Shown: positions 27,627 to 36,525 of the stretch, in pieces
How the letters are laid out: every line of letters begins with the position of its first letter
Position numbering within the stretch: position 1 is the first letter of the stretch
NCBI RefSeq assembly: GCF_001437205.1
Contig: NZ_JQAZ01000008.1
Coordinates: forward strand, 20,420 to 84,419
Length of the DNA: 64,000 bases
Direction: 5' to 3'
DNA from: Lactobacillus selangorensis
GTDB lineage: Bacteria; Bacillota; Bacilli; Lactobacillales; Lactobacillaceae
The notes under the pieces: generated by a model
The model's input: only the letters and a program-made list of their open reading frames with translations
Told to the model about the DNA's origin: nothing
The model's database searches: none
Made by a program: the position numbers and the translations under genes

Positions 27627-29180
27627 ATGGCACTGACATTGAACGCCTGCCTGCTGATTCTGAAGGAACATCATCTTTTGAAGAGCAGCGCTTTGCAGGT
27701 TGATCCAGATGTTGAAATGACTGACATCACCTATGATTCACGCAATGTAAAAGGAAATACGTTATTTTTCTGCAAGGGTGCAAACTTTCGCCCCATTTAT
27801 TTAACGATGGCTAAAGGAAAAGGCGCAATTACTTATGTTGCTGAAAAGCCGCTTGTCGAAGGCAACGGCATGAACGCTTTGATCGTTCGCAATATTCAGA
27901 AGGCGATGGCACTCTTATCTGCGGCTTATTATAATTATCCGCAGGACGACCTCTTTATTGTGGCCTACGCCGGCACGAAAGGGAAGACCACTTCTTCCTA
28001 CTTCACGAAGGGGATCCTTGATCTCAAGAATGATAATAAGACGGCCTTGTTCTCAACGATCGACCGAATCGTCGGACCAAAACCGGAACAGCAATTCAAA
28101 TCCGATTTGACGACACCTGAAAGCATGGATTTGTTCCATGATATGCGGGAAGCCGTTGATAGCGGCATGACCGACCTTGTGATGGAAGTTTCTTCACAAG
28201 CCTATAAGAAAAATCGGGTGTTCGGATTAACTTATGATGTCGGCTTCTTTTTGAATATTTCACCGGACCACATTGGTGTGAACGAGCATCCAACGTTTGC
28301 CGATTATTTGCACTGCGGCCTGCAAATCTTGGTCAACTCCCGCAAGTGTGTCATCAATGCCGAAACTGATCACTTCGATGAAGTGTATGCGGCGGCCACA
28401 ACGACGACTGAACCTGACAGTATTTATCTGTTTGCTCGGGCGGATTACAAAGAGCCGGATGACCTGTCGATTGATTTCCGTTTCCAAAGCGAAGAAGCCG
28501 ATCTCAAGACCAGCCGCTTCAAGTTGGTGGCCGTGACCGATAAAGCGGCAGCCCTTCATATCGATGGCGAATATCAAATCAGTTTGATCGGCGACTTCAA
28601 CGAATTAGATGGCGCCGCTGCTGTGATTGGAGCTGGCTTAGCCGGTGCGAATGCCCAGCAGGCTGCTGAAGGGATTCGTTATGTGCGGATTCCGGGCCGG
28701 ATGGAATCGATTGATGTGCCTGACCATGGCCGTGTTTACGTCGATTATGCCCATAACTACGCCAGCATGCACGCCTTGCTGACCTTCCTCAATCGGGAAT
28801 ACAAGAATCCACGGATGCTGGTTGTTGTCGGCAGCCCTGGCGACAAAGGCATCGACCGTCGGGAAGGTTTTGCCAAAGCATTGAATGAAAATGCAACGGA
28901 TGCTTTCTTAACGACGGATGATCCTGGTTTCGAAAGTGCCCAGTCGATCGCCGACCAGATTGATAAAGATATTGATCATCAAAAGGTCAATGTGACGATC
29001 GAATTAGATCGGGCGACAGCAATCAAAGATGCCATTTTGGCCAGCAAACCCGGCGATGTGATTGTCGTAGCTGGGAAGGGTGAAGATCCGTACCAGAAAG
29101 TCAAAGGGATTGATACACCATACGCAACTGATCCCGTTGTTGTGAAGACCGTTGCGGATGAATTAAAGCAGAATAACTAA
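27627..29180 (+). CDS. murE: UDP-MurNAc-tripeptide synthetase (MurE, probably L-lysine-adding)
   Basis: 518 residues; start at MALTLN behind GGAAGGAAG. Adds the third stem-peptide residue to UDP-MurNAc-L-Ala-D-Glu in the cytoplasm. The Mur-ligase ATP loop GTKGKTT is at 116-122, followed by TTPESMDLF and the HHIGVNEHPTF-like region. The amino-acid selection loop reads DDPGFE (432-437), not the DNPR of meso-diaminopimelate enzymes, so L-lysine (or ornithine) is predicted. It is followed after 24 bases by an aspartate racemase, consistent with L-Lys-D-Asp type peptidoglycan of many lactobacilli. Confidence 0.92.
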   Translation: MALTLNACLLILKEHHLLKSSALQVDPDVEMTDITYDSRNVKGNTLFFCKGANFRPIYLTMAKGKGAITYVAEKPLVEGNGMNALIVRNIQKAMALLSAAYYNYPQDDLFIVAYAGTKGKTTSSYFTKGILDLKNDNKTALFSTIDRIVGPKPEQQFKSDLTTPESMDLFHDMREAVDSGMTDLVMEVSSQAYKKNRVFGLTYDVGFFLNISPDHIGVNEHPTFADYLHCGLQILVNSRKCVINAETDHFDEVYAAATTTTEPDSIYLFARADYKEPDDLSIDFRFQSEEADLKTSRFKLVAVTDKAAALHIDGEYQISLIGDFNELDGAAAVIGAGLAGANAQQAAEGIRYVRIPGRMESIDVPDHGRVYVDYAHNYASMHALLTFLNREYKNPRMLVVVGSPGDKGIDRREGFAKALNENATDAFLTTDDPGFESAQSIADQIDKDIDHQKVNVTIELDRATAIKDAILASKPGDVIVVAGKGEDPYQKVKGIDTPYATDPVVVKTVADELKQNN

Positions 29181-29204
29181 TTCAATTGGGAGATCTGACT
29201 CATT

Positions 29205-29942
29205 ATGAAAGACTTTTTTACAGTAATTGGCGGTATGGGCACGATGGCAACGGAGAGTTACATCCGGCTGCTGAATGAACGGACCCCTACTAAACGCGAT
29301 CAAGATTATTTGAATTACATTCTCGTCAACCATGCAACGGTGCCCGACCGGACGGCTTACATTTTGGACCATACGAAGCCGAACTTTTTCCCGGTGATTG
29401 CTGAAGATATCAAACAGCAGGCGACTTTGCACCCTGATTTTATGGTCATCGTCTGCAATACGGCTCATTATTTTTATGATGATTTCCAAAAGCTGACGGA
29501 TATTCCGATTTTGAATATGCCGCATGTTGCCATTCAGGAAATGGTCAAGAAATATCCAGAGGCCAAACGAATTGGTTTGATTGCCACTGAAGGCACGATG
29601 GCTGATGGAATCTATAACCATGAAATCGAAGCGGCTGGTCGTGAAGTTGTGATGGCCGACCATGATATCCAAATGGAAGTCAATGAGCTGATTTATCATG
29701 ACATCAAAGAAAATCGGGGGGAAGTTGATGGCAGTTTGTACCATCACATCCTCAGCGAAATGAAGCATAAGATGCACACCGATGCGATTGTTTTGGGCTG
29801 CACTGAATTGTCATTAGCCCAAGAAAAAGCGCCGGATCATCATTATCGGGTCATTGATGCCCAATCGATTATTGTCGATAAATCGATTGAACTGGCCGAA
29901 TCCAATCGGAAGGCTGCTCGTGAAAACGGCGCAACAGATTAA
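29205..29942 (+). CDS. racD: Aspartate racemase
   Basis: 245 residues of the aspartate/glutamate racemase family. The two catalytic cysteines are C84 in IVCNTAHYF and C199 in LGCTEL; GGMGTMATE near the start is typical of aspartate racemases (YgeA/RacD group) rather than MurI. It would make D-Asp for the peptidoglycan cross-bridge, where an ATP-grasp ligase attaches it to the stem lysine; that ligase is not in the window. Co-transcribed with murE. Confidence 0.9.
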   Translation: MKDFFTVIGGMGTMATESYIRLLNERTPTKRDQDYLNYILVNHATVPDRTAYILDHTKPNFFPVIAEDIKQQATLHPDFMVIVCNTAHYFYDDFQKLTDIPILNMPHVAIQEMVKKYPEAKRIGLIATEGTMADGIYNHEIEAAGREVVMADHDIQMEVNELIYHDIKENRGEVDGSLYHHILSEMKHKMHTDAIVLGCTELSLAQEKAPDHHYRVIDAQSIIVDKSIELAESNRKAARENGATD

Positions 29943-29946
29943 CCGT

Positions 29947-29984
29947 AAAGAAGTTGAACAAATTTTGTTCAACTTCTTTTTTTA
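29947..29984 (+). terminator. murE-racD terminator
   Basis: AGAAGTTGAACAAA / TTGTTCAACTTCT stem followed by a long T run. Confidence 0.9.
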
Positions 29985-30093
29985 GCTAGACCACTCTGCA
30001 CAGGAAAGTTTAGTGGACGCTTTAGGTGCTCACATTATGGACTAGACCAATTCTAAAATGGCGCTTTCTTTCCAGTCCTGACGGGAAAAATCA

Positions 30094-30123
30094 TTTTGTT
30101 TCTCAGCTGAAGATGGTTATAAT
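30094..30123 (+). promoter_or_regulatory. Probable nagA promoter
   Basis: TATAAT at 30118-30123 with a weak -35 TTGTTT (30094-30099, 18-base spacing), 51 bases before the nagA ATG. The rest of the 232-base gap to racD shows only a small CCACT/AGTGG hairpin. Confidence 0.5.
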
Positions 30124-30173
30124 GGCTGTATAGGAAATCGCTTTACCAATTGAAATTATGGAGGTTTTAAATC

Positions 30174-31349
30174 ATGTCGAAGTACATTCACGCGGCTAAA
30201 TTTTTCTTACACAACACAACTGAAAACGGTGGCTATCTTGAAATCACCGATGATGGCAAGTTTGGTCAATTCTTCCCAGAAGATCAAAAACCAGACGGCG
30301 AAATTCTGGATCGGTCCGAACAATGGATTGCACCAGGTTTAGTGGATACACATATTCATGGCTTATTAGGTCATGATGTCATGGATAATGATTGGGAAGG
30401 TCTCCAGGCAATGAGCGAAGGCTTGTTGAAGGCTGGGGTTACTTCCTGGTTGCCAACGACATTAACGGCTTCACGGGAACAGCTGAACGATATCTGCAAG
30501 ACCATCGGCAGCCATTACAAAGAAGCTAAAGGTGCCAAGATTCAAGGAATTCACTTCGAAGGACCTTTCTATACTGAAAAGCATAAGGGTGCTCAGAATC
30601 CAAAGTACTTCACGAATCCATCTGTTGAAGAATTCGATGAATGGCAGAAGAGTGCCAACGGAATGATTAAGAAAATCTCAATCGCCCCAGAACGTGACGG
30701 TTCCGTTGAATTTGCCCGTCGTGTCAGTGAAGAAGGCGTCACAGTTGCTTTAGGCCACAGTAACGCTACTTATGAACAAGCCAAGGCCTGCGTTGAAGCC
30801 GGTGCTTCTGTCTTCACACATACTTTCAATGGGATGAGTGGTTTGAATCACCGTGTTCCTGGCATGGTCGGTGCCGCAATGAGTTTGGATCTCGTTGACG
30901 ATGAATTGATCTGCGATGGTCATCATATCAACCCAGCCGTTGCCCGCATCTTAATCGACAAGAAGGGCCCAGAACATGTTCTTTTGATTACCGACAGTAT
31001 GAAAGCTGCCATGATGCCAGATGGCGACTATGTTTTAGGTGAATTCCCAGTTTATGTTAAAGACGGAATGGCACGCTTAAAGGATAGCAGCAATAGTTTG
31101 GCTGGTAGTATCCTGCTCTTGAAGGATGCCATCAAGAACGTTGTTGATTGGAACATTGTTCGTCCAGAAGAAGCCGTTTTAATGGGTTCATGGGTTCCAG
31201 CTCGCAGCAGCAAGATCGGTGATGTTTGTGGTACGATCTTACCAGACCGTGACGCCGACTTCCTGGTTCTGAACCAAGACATGACCTTATCCGAAACTTA
31301 CTTGGATGGTAAAATCCGTTACTCAGCAGAATCAGCAGATGCTGAATAA
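30174..31349 (+). CDS. nagA: N-acetylglucosamine-6-phosphate deacetylase
   Basis: 391 residues. Removes acetyl from GlcNAc-6-phosphate (often also GalNAc-6-P in these bacteria), linking amino-sugar uptake or wall recycling to glycolysis. Amidohydrolase landmarks: DTHIHGLLGHD, GIHFEGPFY, GHSNATYEQA, DGHHINP and the catalytic Asp in ITDSMKAAMMPDG. RBS GGAGG is 8 bases before ATG. Single-gene unit with its own promoter and a long terminator. It could serve the AgaS-containing PTS operon at 49.8-55.8 kb, which has no nagA of its own. Confidence 0.93.
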   Translation: MSKYIHAAKFFLHNTTENGGYLEITDDGKFGQFFPEDQKPDGEILDRSEQWIAPGLVDTHIHGLLGHDVMDNDWEGLQAMSEGLLKAGVTSWLPTTLTASREQLNDICKTIGSHYKEAKGAKIQGIHFEGPFYTEKHKGAQNPKYFTNPSVEEFDEWQKSANGMIKKISIAPERDGSVEFARRVSEEGVTVALGHSNATYEQAKACVEAGASVFTHTFNGMSGLNHRVPGMVGAAMSLDLVDDELICDGHHINPAVARILIDKKGPEHVLLITDSMKAAMMPDGDYVLGEFPVYVKDGMARLKDSSNSLAGSILLLKDAIKNVVDWNIVRPEEAVLMGSWVPARSSKIGDVCGTILPDRDADFLVLNQDMTLSETYLDGKIRYSAESADAE

Positions 31350-31407
31350 TTAACGACTGAAAAAGTTGATATGAAAAGCGGCCTTGACATAAAGAGGCCT
31401 CTTTCAC

Positions 31408-31456
31408 AAAAAAAGTTTCCAAAATGCAATTTTTTGCATTTTGGAAACTTTTTTAT
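31408..31456 (+). terminator. nagA terminator with TGCA core
   Basis: AAAAGTTTCCAAAATGCAA pairs with TTGCATTTTGGAAACTTTT around a short T-rich loop, followed by TTATTTT. It shares the AAAATGCA/TGCATTTT core with the hairpins at 39138 and 47433. Confidence 0.9.
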
Positions 31457-31541
31457 TTTGACAGGTTAATCTTGCTGTCCTCACAGGGGTGAGCCGACGA
31501 AGTCAAAATACGACTGCTGGCACACGCCCTTTTTGAGTTTG

Positions 31542-32564
31542 TTACGCTTTTTTCTTCCCAAACACGACTGTCACTTCCGACCGGTTATGGTAGAGCTGGC
31601 GGGCGTAGAGGAGTCGATAACTAGTTTGCAGTTTGTCGAGGTCCTGACGCAGATGTTTGTAAGGATAATGATGCGGCAGTTTGAAAGTCATTACGCCGAC
31701 ACCTTTGTCGCTGAGCTGGGGTGCAAAGGAGGCTGTGATGCCGATGCTTTCACGGACGTCCATCTTCATATCGTTGACAATCATATCGTACTCGTAGGGC
31801 AGGTGCCGCTGCAGGTACTGCTGAGTCGTTTCACGGTAATCATGGAGATTGGGATTGTTGAGGACCCGCTTATCGAGGTGAGCCGGATCGATGGCGATTA
31901 CCTTCAGGCCATTTTCCAGCAGTTCGTTGCTCCAACCCCCAGGTGCGGCGCCAAGGTCAGTCCCCAGTTTAAAATCGGCGGTATCGATGTGGAAGGTTTC
32001 AATGGCTTCCTTTAATTTAAATTCGGCACGCGAAATGGCACCCCGATCATGCGAATAACGAGGAATGCCGCCGTTCCAATGGCTTAAATTGGTTTCGGCG
32101 AACGAGAAGCCGGCATAAACAGTATCGGCGGTGATAAATAGCGAAACAATTTGGTCGCTGTGCTGGTTATCTTCCTGATAACCGCTGTCAGTCAGCTTTT
32201 TAGTGACTTTCGGCAGTAATTCTCGCAGCAGGATTTTGGCAGTGTCGTCGTGGCTGCTGCGGGCCTGCAGGGCATAAGCAAAGTTGTAGTCGATTTGGCT
32301 GACCGCAAAACTATATAATTCTTTAGCTAAGTCGTCCTGCGGCTGGTCGGCATGCAAAGTCAACTGCACCGGAAAAACGTGGCGGGTGTATAAAAGCGGC
32401 GTGCTTAAAATCGTTTCAGCCAGCTGGTCGGGATCGAGGTCCGTCGACAACAGGCCGACGCCAGGAGCGAGCCACGTGCTGGCCGTCGCATTGGGCAGAT
32501 ATTGTTCAAATTCATATTGGGCGAGCTGGGCCGAATTCGGATGGCTCGTAAAAATGTAATCCAT
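31542..32564 (-). CDS. FtsJ-type SAM-dependent RNA methyltransferase (RlmM-like)
   Basis: 340 residues. The N-terminal half is THUMP-like and poorly conserved; the C-terminal half has the FtsJ/RrmJ SAM motif DLGAAPGGWSNELL (~205-218) and IVNDMKMD, then MTFKLPHH. This is the layout of RlmM, which 2'-O-methylates a cytidine of 23S rRNA in E. coli; in Firmicutes the homologues are uncharacterised. RBS AAAGGAG precedes ATG. Encoded 17 bases after the serine hydrolase, so they form a leftward operon. Confidence 0.78.
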   Translation of the reverse strand: MDYIFTSHPNSAQLAQYEFEQYLPNATASTWLAPGVGLLSTDLDPDQLAETILSTPLLYTRHVFPVQLTLHADQPQDDLAKELYSFAVSQIDYNFAYALQARSSHDDTAKILLRELLPKVTKKLTDSGYQEDNQHSDQIVSLFITADTVYAGFSFAETNLSHWNGGIPRYSHDRGAISRAEFKLKEAIETFHIDTADFKLGTDLGAAPGGWSNELLENGLKVIAIDPAHLDKRVLNNPNLHDYRETTQQYLQRHLPYEYDMIVNDMKMDVRESIGITASFAPQLSDKGVGVMTFKLPHHYPYKHLRQDLDKLQTSYRLLYARQLYHNRSEVTVVFGKKKA

Positions 32565-32581
32565 GATGTGAGAACTCCTTT

Positions 32582-33775
32582 TTAGATGTGCAAAACCATT
32601 TGGGCAATCTGGGTCGCCAGTTTTGAGGTTGTTTGTTTCGGATAGGTATTGGCAAGCAGCACGACACCGCTGCGGCCGTCTTTAGCTAAAGCATACCCCG
32701 CATCGTAGCCGGCTTCAACACCATGACCGTTGACATAAGTTTTAAAACAGTAGGCGCCACCTCGATAACTGCCGTTAGTCGTGTTGCGCAGCTCGGCCAG
32801 TCTCTTTTTTGAAATAATCTTGCCTTGGATGATTCCTTGTTCCATCCGGAATAAGTCGCCGGCTGAAGCATAGAGATTCCCGGTGCCGAGCTCCCGGCTT
32901 ATTTCGACTTGGGATTCATCGGGATAGCGTTGATAGGTAGTTCCGTCTTTATAGGAATAGGTACGGTGTTTTTCATCGCCCATGGCTTGAACAAAACCAG
33001 TGTGGACGAGGTTTAACGGCGTCAGCAGCTGTTGGTCGAGCAAGTCTTGATAATTTTGGCCAGTTTCCTTTTCGAGAATGCCGGTTAATAGCGTAAAGTT
33101 GATTGGCTGATAGGAAAAAAGACCAATGTTTTCAGGCTTGACGGTTAAATGTTTGGCCGACCAATTGACAATTTCCTGATCGGTCATCACTTTATCTGCT
33201 AAATCGGTGTGGTAGATGCCGGAAACCATATCGAGCATGTCTCGAATTGTGATTTGATGGCCATGCGGAATGGTCGGATAATACTTAGCAACAGGGTCGT
33301 TATACTTTACTTTGCCGGTGTCGATTAAGTCTTTAACAAACAACGTTGCCGTCAGAGATTTCTGAATTGAACCGATTTGATATAACGAAGCGGCGTTATT
33401 GCCCCTTTGGGCCGCCGCATCAGCATAACCGAACCCCTGCTGCCAGATGACTTTATTATTTTTGACGACCAGCAAAGTGCCGATGACTTTATTCGTGGTT
33501 AATAATTTTTTGATGAGCTGGGTCTGAACGGGTGTTAATTGACTGGCCACATTTTTAGCATAAGGATCAGCAACTGGCTTTTTCTGACGCTCCTTATTTT
33601 TCTGAAGGCGATTTTCGGCTCGCTGCTGGTTGCTTTGCTGATTGTTTTTAACTTGCTGGGCAGCCCGTTCATGGGGAAGTGTGACAAAATGATCAATGCC
33701 GATGACGAGCGCACCGCCGAGTACGATACCGACGAGAAGCCAGGAAATGCCATGACGAAATGATTTGTAAGACAT
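32582..33775 (-). CDS. Membrane-anchored serine hydrolase, beta-lactamase/PBP4* fold
   Basis: 397 residues. An N-terminal TM anchor (~9-32) and a Gln/Lys/Arg-rich spacer (40-70) lead to an extracellular PF00144 domain. The nucleophile motif SIQK (136-139) is intact. The second motif, normally Y-x-N, reads YQP in FSYQPINFTLL, and no clear third KTG/HTG motif is seen, so catalytic competence is uncertain. Such proteins in lactobacilli act on the cell wall or as esterases; there is no reason to call it a resistance beta-lactamase. Confidence 0.82.
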   Translation of the reverse strand: MSYKSFRHGISWLLVGIVLGGALVIGIDHFVTLPHERAAQQVKNNQQSNQQRAENRLQKNKERQKKPVADPYAKNVASQLTPVQTQLIKKLLTTNKVIGTLLVVKNNKVIWQQGFGYADAAAQRGNNAASLYQIGSIQKSLTATLFVKDLIDTGKVKYNDPVAKYYPTIPHGHQITIRDMLDMVSGIYHTDLADKVMTDQEIVNWSAKHLTVKPENIGLFSYQPINFTLLTGILEKETGQNYQDLLDQQLLTPLNLVHTGFVQAMGDEKHRTYSYKDGTTYQRYPDESQVEISRELGTGNLYASAGDLFRMEQGIIQGKIISKKRLAELRNTTNGSYRGGAYCFKTYVNGHGVEAGYDAGYALAKDGRSGVVLLANTYPKQTTSKLATQIAQMVLHI

Positions 33776-33947
33776 AGTGGAGTCCCTTTCAATTTCTTTT
33801 CTGAAAAAATGTTTGTGTATAGATTATTATACGGCGTACGGGTTTAAAAGGCTTGTCTAATCCATTTTGATGTGACCTGAAATTACCTGTTTTCATGATT
33901 ATCTTCTATAATATGGAATAGGGATATTGATGAAGGGGATACGAACA

Positions 33948-34991
33948 ATGAATGCAGCCAAGGCATTGCCAAAATTAACAATCATTTTACCATGTTATAA
34001 CGAACAAGAAGTGCTGCCGATTACACAAAAAGTTGTCCTAAAGCAGCTGCAGGCCATGATTGCCGCCCACCAAGTGGCCGATTCGAGCCGGATTTTATTT
34101 GTCAATGACGGCAGCAGCGACCAAACATGGCAGTTAATCACCAGCTATACCCAGCAGGACCCGCATTTTACCGGCCTTAAATTCAGCCGCAATTTTGGAC
34201 ATCAGAATGCGTTGATCGCTGGAATGACGGTCGCCGTGAAGGATTCTGATTGCTTAATCACAATTGATGCCGATTTGCAGGACGATGTCAGTAAAATGCC
34301 AGATTTCATTCAAGCTTACCACGCCGGCTATGATGTCGTCTATGGCGTTCGGGACAGCCGCAAGACTGATACGGCCTTCAAACGGGATACGGCTCTGCTG
34401 TTTTATCGTCTGATGGGCAAACTCGGGGTCCAAATGGTGCCCGATAGTGCTGATTATCGGTTGATGAGCAAACGGGCTACGGAAGCTTTTCTAGAGTTTA
34501 AGGAACGCAACCTCTTTTTGCGGGGTATCATTCCGCTGGTCGGGTTTCCGTCGACGAAGGTCTACTATCCCCGTCATGAACGGGCGGCGGGTAAATCGAA
34601 ATATCCGCTGCAGAAGATGATTAAGTTTGCGATGACTGGAATCACTTCCTTTTCGATTGTGCCGATGACGCTGCTGATGAATCTGGGGTTTTTATGTGTG
34701 CTGATTGCAATCGGCGTCATGATTTATACACTGGTCCAGAAAATCAGCGGCAATGTTGTCACCGGCTGGGCGTCGCTGATGATGTCGCTATGGTTTTTAG
34801 GCGGTGTGCAGCTGATTGGGATGGGGATTCTGGGCGACTACATCGGCAAAATCTTTACGGAAGTCAAACGGCGGCCGCGATTTATTATAGAAGAGGACCT
34901 CTATACCCCGCACGAACATCAGAAACCAGATAAGAAGGAGTTTGTTGACCATGCAGCACAAATCGATAACGACAACGAAGAAGACGCCTAA
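33948..34991 (+). CDS. GtrB/CsbB-type family 2 glycosyltransferase
   Basis: 347 residues from the ATG after AAGGGG. GT2 catalytic domain 1-230 with ILPCYNEQEVLP, NDGSSDQT and DADLQDD (metal-binding DxD region); two C-terminal TM helices (~232-262 and ~270-300), then a basic tail RRPRFIIEE typical of GtrB/CsbB/DPM1-like enzymes that load a sugar onto undecaprenyl phosphate. TATAAT at 33907 may be its -10. First of three overlapping or adjacent genes ending in a YfhO protein; CsbB with YfhO glycosylates lipoteichoic acid in Bacillus and Staphylococcus, so wall-polymer decoration is the likely role. Confidence 0.88.
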   Translation: MNAAKALPKLTIILPCYNEQEVLPITQKVVLKQLQAMIAAHQVADSSRILFVNDGSSDQTWQLITSYTQQDPHFTGLKFSRNFGHQNALIAGMTVAVKDSDCLITIDADLQDDVSKMPDFIQAYHAGYDVVYGVRDSRKTDTAFKRDTALLFYRLMGKLGVQMVPDSADYRLMSKRATEAFLEFKERNLFLRGIIPLVGFPSTKVYYPRHERAAGKSKYPLQKMIKFAMTGITSFSIVPMTLLMNLGFLCVLIAIGVMIYTLVQKISGNVVTGWASLMMSLWFLGGVQLIGMGILGDYIGKIFTEVKRRPRFIIEEDLYTPHEHQKPDKKEFVDHAAQIDNDNEEDA

Positions 34992-36510
34992 CTGGCTGGC
35001 GCTGGGGGGCTGGATTCTCCTGAGTTTGTGCCTGCTGTTGTTTACAAGCGAGTCGTCGCCTTTATACTGGCTCAATAGCTGGGTCGATGCGAATGCCTAT
35101 TTTACAGTCGGAAAAGGGGCTGCTCACGGCCTGGTGCCGTATCGGGACCTGTTCGAACAAAAGGGACCGCTCTTGTATTTTCTGCACACATTGGCCTATT
35201 GGGTCAGTCATCGGACCTTCTTCGGGGTTTATTTAGCCGAAGCGATTTCGCTGGGAGTCACATTATGGCTGGCCCAGCGGACACTACGGCTGTTTATGCG
35301 GCCGTTGTGGGCCGACTGCCTAACCTTTTTGATGCCGGTCTTTCTGATGTGGATGCCGTATTTTCGGGAGGGCGATAGTGCCGAAGAATTTGCCTTTCCG
35401 TTTATCATGAGCCTTTTGTATGTGCTTTTCTGGGCGGGCCATACCCAGCAATGGCCGATCCGCCGGATGCTAGTGCTTGAAGGAATCAGTTTTGCGGCTG
35501 TCATCTGGATTAAATACAGTTTAGTCGGTTCTTGGATTGGGTTTTATCTCGTTTTGGGCTGTGCCATGCTGTTCAAACGCGAATGGCTGCAGCTCGGTAA
35601 AACGATTTTGGACTCTTTAGCAGGGATGCTGATTGTGACACTTCCGATTCTGCTGTATTTCGGACTCAATCATGCTTTACATTCCTTATTCGGGGTCTAT
35701 TTCAAATTCAACATGACGATTTACGCCAATTCGACGTCGCTGGTCGGCCGCTTATCGGAATCGCTCCAGCTTTTTTGGAATAGTTTTCTGCTGCAGCCAG
35801 TGTTCGGCGTGCTAATGGGATTGGCAGTGCTGGCTATTCTGCTGACCCGGTTTGTCTTTCCGACCGCTTATGGGAAATGGCTGTTCAGTATGGCCTTCTT
35901 GTGCTGCGGTTTGTTAGCCTTTTATGGCGGCAAGGCCTTCGACTATTACCATCTGATCTTGTTCCCGTATGCGATTGCCGGGTTGATTGTGCTTGGAATC
36001 GGCTTAGAAAAGTTGCCGCCGGTTTCGCAGTGGGGCAGCTGGGTGCTATGGCTCGTCAGCCTGATTTTGGCCGTTGTCTGGCTGGGCAATGTTAATCAGA
36101 ATTATCAGGAATCAAAATTATTTCCCCATAACAGCAGTATTTCGGCGGCACCGGCGCAGCCATTAAAACCGGCACAGCTTGTGTTTGCCCAGTATCTCAA
36201 ACAGTATCCGCATGCGACATTATTGAATTATGACCAGCTTGACCTGGGTCTCTATACGACGGCCGATATTTTGCCGACGACCCGTTACTTTGAAAATCAG
36301 AATGTGCCGGTCAAACGGTATCCGGCAATTATGCGGACCCAAAATCGGCTCGTTCGAGACCGCAAAGTTGATTTCGTCGTCACCCGGACGTATGGCAATC
36401 CAGTGGCCGTTGATTATCCGCTGGTGGCCAAGAATTATGAGGTCGTCCAAGCACATGCGCAATACAATCAAGATGTACACTATATTTATTGGTTGTTGAA
36501 GAAAAAGTAA
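34951..36510 (+). CDS. Polytopic membrane protein, GT39/ArnT-like
   Basis: 519 residues, about 11 TM helices. Start is the ATG 10 bases after AAGGAG, overlapping the GT2 gene by 41 bases. The first loop has VDANAYFTVGKGAAHGLVPYRDLFEQKGPLLY-like spacing, with the acidic Asp and the YRDLFEQKGP motif characteristic of C-type glycosyltransferases that use polyprenyl-phosphate sugars (GT39/GT83 PMT-like). A short extracytoplasmic C-terminal domain follows. It is probably the acceptor-side transferase or a partner of the CsbB-type enzyme. Acceptor unknown. Confidence 0.75.
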   Translation: MQHKSITTTKKTPNWLALGGWILLSLCLLLFTSESSPLYWLNSWVDANAYFTVGKGAAHGLVPYRDLFEQKGPLLYFLHTLAYWVSHRTFFGVYLAEAISLGVTLWLAQRTLRLFMRPLWADCLTFLMPVFLMWMPYFREGDSAEEFAFPFIMSLLYVLFWAGHTQQWPIRRMLVLEGISFAAVIWIKYSLVGSWIGFYLVLGCAMLFKREWLQLGKTILDSLAGMLIVTLPILLYFGLNHALHSLFGVYFKFNMTIYANSTSLVGRLSESLQLFWNSFLLQPVFGVLMGLAVLAILLTRFVFPTAYGKWLFSMAFLCCGLLAFYGGKAFDYYHLILFPYAIAGLIVLGIGLEKLPPVSQWGSWVLWLVSLILAVVWLGNVNQNYQESKLFPHNSSISAAPAQPLKPAQLVFAQYLKQYPHATLLNYDQLDLGLYTTADILPTTRYFENQNVPVKRYPAIMRTQNRLVRDRKVDFVVTRTYGNPVAVDYPLVAKNYEVVQAHAQYNQDVHYIYWLLKKK

Positions 36511-36525
36511 GGGAGACGGGGCACG

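Noticed and set aside
31533..32015. 160-residue ORF opposite the RlmM-like gene
   Set aside because: Antisense shadow; the leftward protein has a clear SAM motif and good ribosome site.
32582..33775. Antibiotic-resistance beta-lactamase
   Set aside because: Only the SxxK motif is intact, the second and third motifs deviate, and membrane-bound PF00144 proteins are common housekeeping hydrolases in lactobacilli.
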